Shown here piece after piece: positions 17,701-24,738 of a DNA stretch of 64,000 nt. The stretch lies in NCBI GenBank assembly GCA_030434875.1, contig JAUISW010000001.1:3548001-3612000 (forward strand). Reading direction: 5' to 3'. How positions within the stretch are numbered: the stretch's first letter is position 1; every line of letters starts with the position of its first letter. This DNA is from Lachnospiraceae bacterium C1.1. GTDB lineage: Bacteria > Bacillota > Clostridia > Lachnospirales > Lachnospiraceae. The notes under the pieces are model-generated. The model ran no database searches and had not been told where the DNA came from. It was given only the letters and a program-made list of their open reading frames with translations. The position numbers were made by a program, and so were the translations under genes.

Positions 17701-19099
17701 AGTGAGTGGGCTTGATGCGCTGACAAACACTCTGAACGGAACCAACGTAAAGGTTGAGCTGGATGTAAAGCTGGAGAGTGAGCCTTCTGACGGCACGGTC
17801 AATGAAAAAATCAAAAATGATGTTGATCAGATCTTTTCCGGTGTGGAGAGAGGTTCTGTCAAAAAGGAATATTTGGACATTTCCGTGAAACAGACGGTGG
17901 ATAGTACTGAATCGACGGTTGCGGACGTAGGGCGCGTTATAGAAATTGCTGTAAAATTCGACCTTACGGGGAAATATAATCCCGTGGTAGTTCGTGAGCA
18001 TGGCGGCAGTGTGGCGAGATTTACGGCACTTGCATTAAAACCCGGATCAGGCTATACAGATGGAACCTATTATGTAGATAATACACACGGGACGATCTAT
18101 ATTTATACGAGATATTTCTCTACTTATACCATCGCCTATGCAACGGTGAATTCCTATATGATCAGCTTTGATGCGCAGGGCGGAAGCAGCGTGCAGGACA
18201 TCGTAGTTACCGCTGGAGGAAACATCAGTACACTTCCGACAAGCACGAGAAGCGGCTACAGCTTTGATGGCTGGTTTACATCATCATCCGGAGGAAATCA
18301 GCTTACAACATCAACAACAATCAATGAAAATGTGACCTACTACGCCCACTGGACACAGAGCGGTTCAGGTGGCTCCGGAGATACTCCTACACCGGAGCCT
18401 ACGCCTGATCCGACCCCGGATCCTACACCAACGCCAACACCTGATCCAGAGCCAGTTATTGAGAAGGAAACAAAGACGGTAAAGGCTACGGCGACTTATA
18501 AGAAAGAAAAGATTACCGTAAGTGTAGATATGAGCTGGGATAATGAAATCACCTATACCGGCAACAAGATCACACCTTCTGATCTGGGATATAAGCTTGA
18601 TCTGTCTGATCTGTATGATGAGGTGAAGATTAAGAAGGGGAATTATGAGCCGAAGGATCTGTTCAAGGTTACTTATGTTCATAAGAATAATCTTCATAAG
18701 TCTACGGCGAAGAAAAAGGCATCACTTTATGCAAAGATCACGCTGAATGAAAAGACCGCTAAGAAGGCAGGGCTTACAAAGAATGAGATCGCAAGGCTTA
18801 AGGCGATTATTATGGCTCTTAACAAGCAACTGAAGAAGACCCCATGCGTATATACGATTGATGCTGTGGATATGGATGCAGAAGGCGTGGAAATCGTAGC
18901 GGATGTCACATGGACGAAGAAGAGCAAGATCAAGAAAGCCAAGAGCATCAGGGTGACGGCTTATGTGAATGGCGAAAAGAAAACATTCAAGCTGAAATCC
19001 GGGCAGTATAAGATCTCTGTGAAAGACGCTTCAGCTAAGACTGTTAAAATCACAGGAAAGAAGGATTTCACAGGAACGGTAATAGTTAATACCAAGTAA
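11732..19099 (+). CDS. Giant secreted multidomain surface protein (InlB-like, GLUG, YDG/MBG repeats)
   Basis: 2455 aa from ATG 11732, preceded by GAGGGGTGAGGG; the in-frame extension upstream lies partly inside the IS and is not used. Residues 1-32 are a signal peptide. An acidic Asp/Glu/Ser linker runs to about 145. Divergent InlB-type repeats sit near 555-636 and 777-860 (each ending in FTMP...VTVTP). GLUG-like repeats fall near 905-1055, YDG/MBG modules near 1315-1500 (KTYDGTT, KTFDGTT), and more MBG-like modules to about 1900. An InlB B-repeat lies near 2143-2209 (FDAQGGSSV...YAHWTQ), then a Pro-Thr linker (2218-2244) and a Lys-rich C-terminal domain. No LPXTG anchor is visible. It is probably an adhesin; the GC-rich body contrasts with its surroundings. 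Confidence 0.8.
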   Translation: MKRIKDMLRRIGTAGLAAIMLTAQMPVTAFASESQISVEEVVENITAENVDDVITEQDDGRITEAADVSGEDESDKESTGEDTSGETGKGKETVASDDSSSADVQDEEKAEAIEEKDAKAEDISDKEDSKMPAFEESKSINGVRITVTADEGVFPEGATLSVEKVTVAQEKQAEEAVESERDEDKQVAASYTYDIKVLDQDRNEIQPANANGEDSSSRVKVSFKLDEVADENLDTNVYHITENENETAEKSDDSGNGELTAEKLEVETDGDTAIAETDGFSLYTVEFTYDNKQYVLPGDSEMALSEVLDTVGLTGEVSAVEVSNESLFSAKKCKTADDGSTPEKDEDGNPIEAENGTWFVFAHQAFSTEEWMKVTIGGVVYEITVTDDEVSTLQVDNDIAEGTAGRYYVNMPTTGTNTLTITADDITAGKGAFKVYDDGGKNGNYSYKCNGYLTISVPENCTLQLSGEVKLTETNSTVESGANPIFKVFDGTSSETQITSVWGNGSSYGPGSDRNIGTLNSSGNTVTLYLYNDKTKTNGVGANITVTVISPDTEYDVSIADGITHGSVTSDKAKAKADETITLTATPASGYLLNGISVTDIYSNAVHIDFTPWYKGKTGATTATFTMPKSAVTVTPTFTKIDNTSNEFSINLPKSGTETGTIFSGIKSFKVYDDGGVSGNYSKGCDGSITLTAPEGFGFQIEGKTITYHGYGSLTVSNSKGTILNGVHGSRSEIYAVYTVNPVASADQTLTITFETDSNWDPDAGVDLTVSVIDLTQEFSITVDATDHGTVTPSKTKAKAGDVITLTPSPNSGYMIKSVAVTDSESKNVSVSGAWWTENFSFTMPYGNVTVTPVAEAANVDGGLVIDGLTYVGKSGDNPGYYKIDSPNALGTLASYVNGGGRSVDMLFKQTADINMSGQGYTPIGSSTNNPFNGTYDGNGYVILNLSYTSDTGEGLSGMFGKIVNGTVKNVNLKDCSFNGNYAGGVAGDMNGGTIDHCSVIGGTVSCGTGNYSGGIVGYFIEGTVKDCFAANTVSAYSASNGKNGPIVGWSDGYTANNYYTVAVSGGNSTGTQISGGFVMVGEGVTIGSGVFRTIGRTAEHTYYFGKQDDAITFSAEVPTAGMKKFATTAGTLSGTTTAGTVSLTMPASDVTVSLDNVTLNIADIEEQTYTGSAIKPAVTVYDGSTLLTADTDYTVSYSDNTNAGTATATITGKGAYLGTVSKTFVIKKASINPVVSIEGWTYGDPANAPSVSGNPGNGAVTYQYRLLVNGSVDSDVVPTAASELYYRVRATIAETENYKGGTADATFKIEKKPVTVTGLSVSDKTYDGTTNATVTGMDTAVINGLVGNDNVTITSVVAAFADKNVGKNKTVTFTEISFVDGESIANRNYTLSAQPASVTASITPREVTVDGITVSNKTFDGTTAATVDCSSATFTGVIDGDTVTINGVNGSFADANVGDGKTVTLNYTDATLGGADGGNYKLVATGNQADATANITKAAAAAVPEINRTYLYTAGGAGSINIGALLPSNCGTASYTTSQSGDVTFSSEPAVTDGVLAYTIAPGDLNKTGTITIKAETQNYEDITITVNVKLADRKPVELKSGTSVTLNKDTLTYGEALSTLTFQENTAVFVEQGNTGNVIPGTIDWKTPSEKPAAGTTSAVWVFTPTDTTYASLEGTVSIAVDKATLEITTVPTASAITYGQTLADSNLENGAAKLGETDVEGTFSWNDITIAPAVSDSNKTEYTVKFTPNDSVNFTEATCKVKLTVNKAEISDSDITAPAAISDLSYTGSAQELVTAGSVAGGIGTVKYYSARVDEPTNQPTAPADDSAYTTTIPTGTNAGTYYVWYKVVGDANHNDVAAQSITVIIGKAQSGTAWTRTVEVQKGNNIEASVSILGFVGTNASLVGDPTVDSTTGSVAASDFAISSDKKSMTFKVTSVEGGEGNVTATLSSDNYESFTLKIPVQVKAKTTEVKLEYGQGFESSVQSIEVSGLDALTNTLNGTNVKVELDVKLESEPSDGTVNEKIKNDVDQIFSGVERGSVKKEYLDISVKQTVDSTESTVADVGRVIEIAVKFDLTGKYNPVVVREHGGSVARFTALALKPGSGYTDGTYYVDNTHGTIYIYTRYFSTYTIAYATVNSYMISFDAQGGSSVQDIVVTAGGNISTLPTSTRSGYSFDGWFTSSSGGNQLTTSTTINENVTYYAHWTQSGSGGSGDTPTPEPTPDPTPDPTPTPTPDPEPVIEKETKTVKATATYKKEKITVSVDMSWDNEITYTGNKITPSDLGYKLDLSDLYDEVKIKKGNYEPKDLFKVTYVHKNNLHKSTAKKKASLYAKITLNEKTAKKAGLTKNEIARLKAIIMALNKQLKKTPCVYTIDAVDMDAEGVEIVADVTWTKKSKIKKAKSIRVTAYVNGEKKTFKLKSGQYKISVKDASAKTVKITGKKDFTGTVIVNTK

Positions 19100-19109
19100 A
19101 CCATAGTAG

Positions 19110-19147
19110 CGGGAGCGGAGAGGATAAGAAATCTCCCTCCCGTTTTA
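19110..19147 (+). terminator. Terminator of the surface protein gene
   Basis: CGGGAG-C-GGAGA pairs with TCTCC-CTCCCG across a short A-rich loop and is followed by TTTTA. It starts 11 bp after the stop at 19099. Confidence 0.75.
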
Positions 19148-19417
19148 TGAACGGAAGGGGGATTCTTTTGATGGCTGGACTTCCTGTTTGGGCGAAGTAT
19201 CACGTCCAAGATATTTCTCAACATTTGCCATTTTCTGCTGAAGAGATAATATTTCCTTTTCAGAGGATTTATAGTTTTTCTCAAGAACAGCCCTACGGAT
19301 CTGCATAGCTTCATAGTCTGAACGGATTTCGGCGGCGTTGATATATTTAGGATCAAGCCCCATTTTCCGGAGCATATGCTCAGCACCGTCATAAAGGATG
19401 AGCTGTGTTTTGTGCAT
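19145..19417 (-). pseudogene. Probable C-terminal remnant of a mobilization relaxase
   Basis: 90 aa, coiled-coil-like and charged, ending in QQKMANVEKYLGRD and a Ser/Pro-rich tail. The pattern (YDGAEHMLRKMG, AVLEKNYKSSEKEILSLQQKMANVEKYLG) recalls the last ~90 residues of MobA/VirD2-type relaxases on Firmicute integrative elements. No ribosome site precedes it and no catalytic part is present. It suggests an integrative element once ended here. Family assignment is by recall and weak. Confidence 0.35.
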
Positions 19418-19550
19418 GCGGAGGTATCGTCATATTAGCAAAATTCAGCGTTTAGGTCAACAAAAAATGGCGAGAATCTTGACAAAGTGAGAATATTATT
19501 ATACTATAAATTCGCAAATTGCGAACTTATGAAAGCATGAGGTGTTGGCA

Positions 19551-20648
19551 ATGATTATTATGAATGTAAAACTAAATCATATATATGGTTTCGATGATTT
19601 TCATATTAATTTTACATATCCGAGAAAGCTGAACGTTTCTTTGCTTGGAAGCGAATCTCTTGAGGGCAGGGATCGTTTTCGATATAAGAAAGCTGTTATT
19701 CTGATGGGAACAAATGCAACCGGTAAGACCAGTTTTGGAAGGGCACTTCTTAAGATTTTTGGTGCGATAAAGGATGCAAATGAAGCTATCCTCAGAGAGC
19801 TAAACGAAGGGGATTCTGTATCTGAGTTTCAGGTTGATTTTGTAAATCAGGGGTATATTTTGCATCGTGTGGCCGGATCTGTTGAAGGAGAAAATGTGTC
19901 CATTAGATACTATACGGCGGATATTGATGAAATGGATTCCTATGAGATGGCTGTAGAGAAGCTTACAGATCGCTCTGCTGAAATTGGCGGCAGTCTCAAA
20001 TCATTAAAAAGGGCCATAGGCTCATTGGAATATAGATTTGCGTATCCGGAGATTGAAAGCTCCATACGTTTGAATGATGTTAAGAGATCAGCACTTCTTA
20101 AGACTTTACGTGCAGTGATAGGAACATTGGATCCGACATTAACGGATGTATCTGTTGCTAAAGATCTTAAAGACTCTTTTATAATAAGACGAAGAGGAAA
20201 AGAAATCATAATTCAGGAGGGTAGGCTTCTGAACCGTGAGCTGCTGTCAAGTGGTACAGCAGAGGGTATTGATATTGCGATTTTTTTGGCCTCCATGCTT
20301 TCGGAGAAGAACTGCTTTTATTACTGCGATGAACATTTTTCGTATATCCAGAGCGATATTGAAAAGAGAATTTTCGGCTTGATGGTAGAGAAACTTGGTA
20401 GGAATGAACAGTTGATATTTACTACTCATAATACAGATATGTTGAATTTAAATCTCCCTAAGCACTCATTCGCATTTATGAAAAAGGAGATAGACGATGA
20501 TAAGTATACCGTTTCGGTTACTTTCGCTTCAGACGTATTAAAGAGAAATACCGATTCCGTCAAATGTGCTATGGAGAATGATGTCTTTGGCTCAATCCCC
20601 GATGATTCGATGCTTGATGAATTGGAGGGCTTGGAAGATGGAGAATAG
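19551..20648 (+). CDS. AAA15/OLD-like ATPase of a probable defence pair
   Basis: 365 aa from ATG 19551 (GAGGTG upstream). Walker A is GTNATGKTS near residue 58. The Walker B/D-loop region is FYYCDEHFSYIQSDIEKRIF, and the H-loop is FTTHNTDML. The layout, with an N-terminal FDDFHINF opening strand and a split nucleotide-binding domain, fits ABC-like AAA15/OLD ATPases. These commonly pair with a TOPRIM-type effector in antiphage systems. The next gene overlaps its end by 11 bp and begins with a TOPRIM-like motif, but that partner is chimeric, so the system may be inactive. Confidence 0.7.
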   Translation: MIIMNVKLNHIYGFDDFHINFTYPRKLNVSLLGSESLEGRDRFRYKKAVILMGTNATGKTSFGRALLKIFGAIKDANEAILRELNEGDSVSEFQVDFVNQGYILHRVAGSVEGENVSIRYYTADIDEMDSYEMAVEKLTDRSAEIGGSLKSLKRAIGSLEYRFAYPEIESSIRLNDVKRSALLKTLRAVIGTLDPTLTDVSVAKDLKDSFIIRRRGKEIIIQEGRLLNRELLSSGTAEGIDIAIFLASMLSEKNCFYYCDEHFSYIQSDIEKRIFGLMVEKLGRNEQLIFTTHNTDMLNLNLPKHSFAFMKKEIDDDKYTVSVTFASDVLKRNTDSVKCAMENDVFGSIPDDSMLDELEGLEDGE

Positions 20649-21369
20649 GAAATGCTTTTATCTTGTAGAAGGTGAATGTGAAGAAAAACTTCTTAAAGCG
20701 CTAAAGGGGCAACCGGCTTTGATTAACCCCGGAATCGTCAAAAAGTTTAATGCGGTACAGAATGAAATACCGGCTTCCGCTATTGGTTCTCTTACAAATC
20801 CACAGAGAGTTTCTGATACATTTACCAGTAGTGGTCGTAAGGGAATATCTATGCCGACAATAGCCAATTACTTAAAGTATCTACAGGAAAGCTTTATGGT
20901 CCAGAAGGCTGAACGCTACGATATTAAGGGACGAATGTATATTAGTACACCATCCAAGTACTATTATACCGATATAGGTTTAAGAAATGCGTTTTTGAAT
21001 TTTAGACAGTACGAAGAGACTCATATCATGGAAAACATAATCTACAATGAACTAATATATCGTGGATATAATGTTGATGTGGGCGTCGTCGAAATTAGAG
21101 CTAATGAGGGTGGAAAAAGAACCAAGAAACAATTGGAAGTAGATTTTGTGGTTAATCAGGGAAGTAAGCGGTATTACATACAGTCCGCATTTGCTTTGCC
21201 TGATAAGGAAAAAATGGATCAAGAGCAGGCATCGCTAATCAGAATATCTGATTCCTTTAAAAAAATAATCATTGTATCCGGGAACGCAAGGATTTGGAGA
21301 AATGAGCATGGAATCACAATTATGAGCCTATTCGAATTCTTGTTGAATGAGGATAGCCTGGATTATTAG
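20638..21369 (+). CDS. Chimeric protein: TOPRIM-like N-terminus joined to a DUF4143 C-terminus
   Basis: 243 aa from ATG 20638 with GGAGGG upstream. Residues 1-46 (KCFYLVEGECEEKLLKALK...) match the first strand and acidic motif of TOPRIM partners of OLD-like ATPases. From about residue 48 on, the sequence is instead the C-terminal DUF4143 part of a single-protein AAA+ ATPase: TNPQRVSDTF, TIANYLKYLQESFMVQKAERYD, a KYYYTDIGLRNAF motif, and LEVDFVVNQG (PD-(D/E)XK-like core). Neither parent is complete. An in-frame deletion most likely joined two adjacent genes. Confidence 0.65.
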   Translation: MENRKCFYLVEGECEEKLLKALKGQPALINPGIVKKFNAVQNEIPASAIGSLTNPQRVSDTFTSSGRKGISMPTIANYLKYLQESFMVQKAERYDIKGRMYISTPSKYYYTDIGLRNAFLNFRQYEETHIMENIIYNELIYRGYNVDVGVVEIRANEGGKRTKKQLEVDFVVNQGSKRYYIQSAFALPDKEKMDQEQASLIRISDSFKKIIIVSGNARIWRNEHGITIMSLFEFLLNEDSLDY

Positions 21370-21639
21370 AAACGAAGGGCGTATAGACCATATTCCTTAA
21401 TCGTCAGTACGGAACAGACTACATTTCTGTAATGCCTACAAACCTCTACGTCCCCTAAGCTCATTTTGCATTACGCCGGCATTTATGATAAAGTATACAA
21501 GTTCAATATTCATTGCAGCCAAGCTGCAGTCAGGGCTGTTTCAAGGCCAATTTTTCCAAAATAAAAGTCGTCAGAGTTCAATGTATATCAGATGTTTCTC
21601 TGACAAAAATATGCTAAAATGAAAATATAAAGAGGTATA

Positions 21640-22578
21640 ATGGCAGAAGATAATAAGAAATATAAGGATCGTCTGTTCAACTTTATTTTCGGCGCAGAAG
21701 AAAATAAAGAGTGGACATTAAGCCTGTATAATGCGGTAAATGGATCGGATTACAGGAACTTTGAAGAAATAGAGATAACGACGATAAAAGAGGTTATGTA
21801 TCTGGGAATGCATAATGATGTATCATTCCTGATGAAAGATGAGATGAATCTGTATGAGCAGCAGTCAAGTTTTAATCCAGATATGCCGCTGAGGATGCTG
21901 CAATATATAGGGAATCTCTACGAAAAGTATGTTACTGCGCATAAGCTGAATAAATATGGCAGTGAATTACTGGAATTGCCGGTACCGAAGCTCGTGGTGT
22001 TTTACAATGGCAGTAAAAATACAGAAGATGAGCTTTACCTGAAACTGAGCAGTTCGTTCCCGCAGGGAGCAGAGTCTGACATAGAAGTAAGAGTCAGAAT
22101 GATAAATGTTAATTATGGGAAAAATCCGGAACTGCTGGAGAAATGCAAGCCGCTGGGTGAATACGCCTGGCTGGTGGATAGGATCAGAAAAATACAATCT
22201 GACCGGAATGCGGGAAATCCGATAGAAAGCGCTATAGACCGAGCAATAAAAGAAATACCGGAAGATTTTGTATTGAGACCGTTTCTGATGGTACACAGAT
22301 CGGAGGTGAAAGGAATGCTGTTGACAGAATACAATGAAGACGAGACGATGCAGTTATTCAGAGAAGATGGCAGGAGAGAAGGCCGCCAAGAAGGTCTGAA
22401 AGAGGGCCTGAAAGTGGGCCGCCAAGAGGGTCTGAGAGAAGGCCGGAAAGAAGGATTAGCCATGATATGCACCTTCTTGAAAAATGGCGGTACGGAAGAA
22501 ACGGCAAAAACCATGCTGAATGTGACTGATGCGCAGATTGAAGAAGCTAAAAAGCTGATGAAGTCAGAAAAGAAATAA
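21640..22578 (+). CDS. Rpn-family (PD-(D/E)XK) nuclease, copy 1
   Basis: 312 aa, GAGGT ribosome site. The N-terminal nuclease domain contains GMHNDVSFLMKDEMNLYEQQSSFN, the PD-(D/E)XK core (Asp, then E-x-Q) of the Rpn/PDDEXK_2 family. Residues about 244-272 are a run of EGR/EGL repeats (REGRQEGLKEGLKVGRQEGL) leading to a small helical domain (NGGTEETAKTMLNVTDAQIEEAKKLM). Rpn proteins are recombination-promoting nucleases, with reported phage-defence roles for some members. A terminator follows at 22620. Confidence 0.85.
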   Translation: MAEDNKKYKDRLFNFIFGAEENKEWTLSLYNAVNGSDYRNFEEIEITTIKEVMYLGMHNDVSFLMKDEMNLYEQQSSFNPDMPLRMLQYIGNLYEKYVTAHKLNKYGSELLELPVPKLVVFYNGSKNTEDELYLKLSSSFPQGAESDIEVRVRMINVNYGKNPELLEKCKPLGEYAWLVDRIRKIQSDRNAGNPIESAIDRAIKEIPEDFVLRPFLMVHRSEVKGMLLTEYNEDETMQLFREDGRREGRQEGLKEGLKVGRQEGLREGRKEGLAMICTFLKNGGTEETAKTMLNVTDAQIEEAKKLMKSEKK

Positions 22579-22619
22579 AACAGCATAGGCTGCAAATGAA
22601 TATTGGAATATGAAAGATG

Positions 22620-22664
22620 ATCCGCCCGTATAGATTAGAAAAACTATGCGGGCGGATTTTTTTT
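22620..22664 (+). terminator. Terminator of Rpn copy 1
   Basis: ATCCGCCCGTATAG (22620-22633) pairs with CTATGCGGGCGGAT (22644-22657), followed by eight T. It is an almost fully GC-paired stem. Confidence 0.85.
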
Positions 22665-22868
22665 GAGCCCTAAACAACGTCCCCTAAGCTCATTTTGCAT
22701 TACGCCGGCATTTATGATAAAGTATATAAGTTCAATATTCATTGCAGCCAAGCTGCAGTCAGGGCCGTTTCAAGGCCAATTTTCCAAAATAAAAAGTCGT
22801 CAGAGATCAATGTCTATCAGATGTTTCTCTGACAAAAATATGCTAAAATGAAAATATAAAGAGGTATA

Positions 22869-23810
22869 ATGGCAGAAGATAATAAGAAATATAAGGATCG
22901 TCTGTTCAACTTTATTTTCGGCTCAGAAGAAAATAAAGAGTGGACATTAAGCCTGTATAATGCGGTAAATGGATCGGATTACAGGAACTTTGAAGAAATA
23001 GAGATAACGACGATAAAAGAGGTTATGTATCTGGGAATGCATAATGATGTATCATTCCTGATGAAAGATGAAATGAATCTGTATGAGCAGCAGTCGAGTT
23101 TTAATCCAAATATGCCGCTGAGGATGCTGCAATATATAGGGAATCTCTACGAAAAGTATGTTACTGCGCATAAGCTGAATAAATATGGAAGTGAATTACT
23201 GGAATTGCCGGTACCGAAGCTCGTGGTCTTTTACAATGGCAGTAAAAATATAGAAGATGAGCTTTACCTGAAACTGAGCAGTTCGTTCCCGCAGGGAGCA
23301 GAGTCTGACATAGAAGTAAGAGTCAGAATGATAAATGTTAATTATGGGAAAAATCCGGAACTGCTGGAGAAATGCAAACCGCTGGGGGAATATGCCTGGC
23401 TGGTGGATAGGATCAGAAAAATAAAATCTGGCCGGAATGCGGGGAATCCGATAGAAAGTGCTATAGACCGAGCAATAACAGAAATACCGGAAGATTTTGT
23501 ATTGAGACCGTTTCTGATGGTACACAGATCGGAGGTGAAAGGAATGCTGTTGACAGAATACAATGAAGACGAGACGATGCAGTTATTCAGAGAAGATGGC
23601 AGGAGAGAAGGCCGCCAAGAAGGTCTGAAAGAGGGCCTGAAAGTGGGCCGCCAAGAGGGCCTGAGAGAAGGCCGTCAAGAGGGCATTTTAGATACGATAG
23701 CCGCCTTCTTGAAAAATGGCGGTACGGAAGAAACGGCAAAAACCATGCTGAATGTGACTGATGCGCAGATTGAAGAAGCTAAAAAGCTGATGAAGTCAGA
23801 AAAGAAATAA
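22869..23810 (+). CDS. Rpn-family (PD-(D/E)XK) nuclease, copy 2
   Basis: 313 aa, nearly identical to copy 1 through the nuclease domain (Ala18 to Ser, a few other changes), with the same catalytic motif. The copies part just after the EGR repeats: copy 1 reads GRKEGLAMICTFLKNGG, copy 2 GRQEGILDTIAAFLKNGG, then both agree again. Such a confined difference next to coding repeats suggests gene conversion from a third paralog or a repeat-mediated exchange. Own terminator at 23852. Confidence 0.85.
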   Translation: MAEDNKKYKDRLFNFIFGSEENKEWTLSLYNAVNGSDYRNFEEIEITTIKEVMYLGMHNDVSFLMKDEMNLYEQQSSFNPNMPLRMLQYIGNLYEKYVTAHKLNKYGSELLELPVPKLVVFYNGSKNIEDELYLKLSSSFPQGAESDIEVRVRMINVNYGKNPELLEKCKPLGEYAWLVDRIRKIKSGRNAGNPIESAIDRAITEIPEDFVLRPFLMVHRSEVKGMLLTEYNEDETMQLFREDGRREGRQEGLKEGLKVGRQEGLREGRQEGILDTIAAFLKNGGTEETAKTMLNVTDAQIEEAKKLMKSEKK

Positions 23811-23851
23811 AACAGCATAGGCTGCAAATGAATATTGAAATATGAAAGATG

Positions 23852-23896
23852 ATCCGCCCGTATAGATTAGAAAAACTATGCGGGCGGATTTTTTTG
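23852..23896 (+). terminator. Terminator of Rpn copy 2
   Basis: Same stem as the terminator at 22620-22664, followed by a T run; it is part of the duplicated unit. Confidence 0.85.
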
Positions 23897-24053
23897 AGCC
23901 ATAAACTACGTCCCCTAAGCTCATTCACTCAGAAGATGACAATAGTAGGATCACCAAGTAAAAGTTCATTATTCTGGCAGTCAGCAGTCTGGCGGAGAGC
24001 CACTGACATAGAGCAATTCGGAAGCTTTTACGGAAACCTTGCAAATATGTCCT

Positions 24054-24091
24054 CTGACTGTACCCACGGGCAAGCCCGTGGGTACAGTCAG
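24054..24091. repeat. Perfect 18-bp inverted repeat with 2-nt spacer
   Basis: CTGACTGTACCCACGGGC (24054-24071) is followed after AA by its exact complement (24074-24091). It lies in decayed, non-coding DNA downstream of the Rpn duplication. With no T-run it does not look like a terminator; a remnant end hairpin of an IS200/IS605-type or REP-like element is possible. Confidence 0.6.
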
Positions 24092-24360
24092 TTAAGCTTC
24101 GTGATTTCCATTCGGGATAATCATTCAGAAATACTGTTATTAATTCTGTGGCGGTCATGGTAAGCAGAACCAGGCCAATCAATATTTCCTTAGTATTCCA
24201 TAAATTTATATCAGATAATCCTCTCTTTTCAGCGAGTCCAAGAAAAAGCATCAAAAGCAGGAATCAGGAGAAAACGGTTATACCATGGAAAGTAAGAATC
24301 TGAAAAGTTGAAAAAAGACCGCTTATGAAAATAAGAATTTCATAATGATCATATTTATTT
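24092..24360 (-). pseudogene. Decayed integral membrane protein remnant
   Basis: The minus strand encodes a hydrophobic stretch (LFLGLAEKRGLSD, NTKEILIGLVLLTMTATELITVFLND) spread over about 260 bp and broken by a stop near 24265. It reads like two or three transmembrane helices of a larger protein that has lost both ends. I cannot name the family. The rest of 24361-24738 is AT-rich and holds only an imperfect hairpin at 24506-24534. Confidence 0.3.
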
Positions 24361-24738
24361 GCAAATATATCCTTCAAATCAATTCCATCCTTTTATAAAG
24401 TCGTATTTATGTTAGTAAATTATAACATAATAAAAATTGAAAAGCATTATTACGATAATGAATAAAAAAGCAATAAAAAGCTTCATAATGATACACGGTG
24501 CCAATGCGAATTCAATTGGTTGGATTGAATTTGCAATTGCAAATTCCACAAGATAGGGTGGTCATTTGTTTGATCATCCTTTTATTTTGTGTTTTTGTAA
24601 AAACAGGATAACATATCCGACACAATTAATCAAATAAATCTGGACAAAATATCGGAATTGATATATTATTATTTTGCGAGATTCTTCGCTTTTTTTGATG
24701 CATTTATACAAAATATCAGTTTCACAGTGGAGAGAAAT

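Larger units (their letters stand above)
21448..23925 (+). repeat. Tandem duplication, 1229-bp unit carrying an Rpn nuclease gene
   Basis: Unit 1 starts at 21448 and unit 2 at 22677; coding starts (21640 and 22869) are also 1229 bp apart. Each unit holds the same upstream region, gene and terminator. The 18-bp unit start (ACGTCCCCTAAGCTCATT) recurs a third time at 23908-23925. The copies differ at scattered positions, so the duplication is not brand-new, and one C-terminal patch is much more divergent. Confidence 0.9.

Noticed and set aside
22113..22595. Long minus-strand frame opposite Rpn copy 1 with Arg-Pro-Ser repeats (SFRPSLRPSWRPT)
   Set aside because: It is the reverse-strand shadow of the EGR/EGL repeat codons; no ribosome site and its pattern is fully explained by the plus-strand gene.
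21640..23810. CRISPR-like array because of regular repeats
   Set aside because: The repeats are the two copies of a gene and its internal EGR codons; no short repeats with unique spacers exist in the window.
24178..24254. MBOAT or O-antigen ligase identity for the decayed membrane remnant
   Set aside because: Only two or three helices are readable and no family motif is present, so naming it would be a guess.
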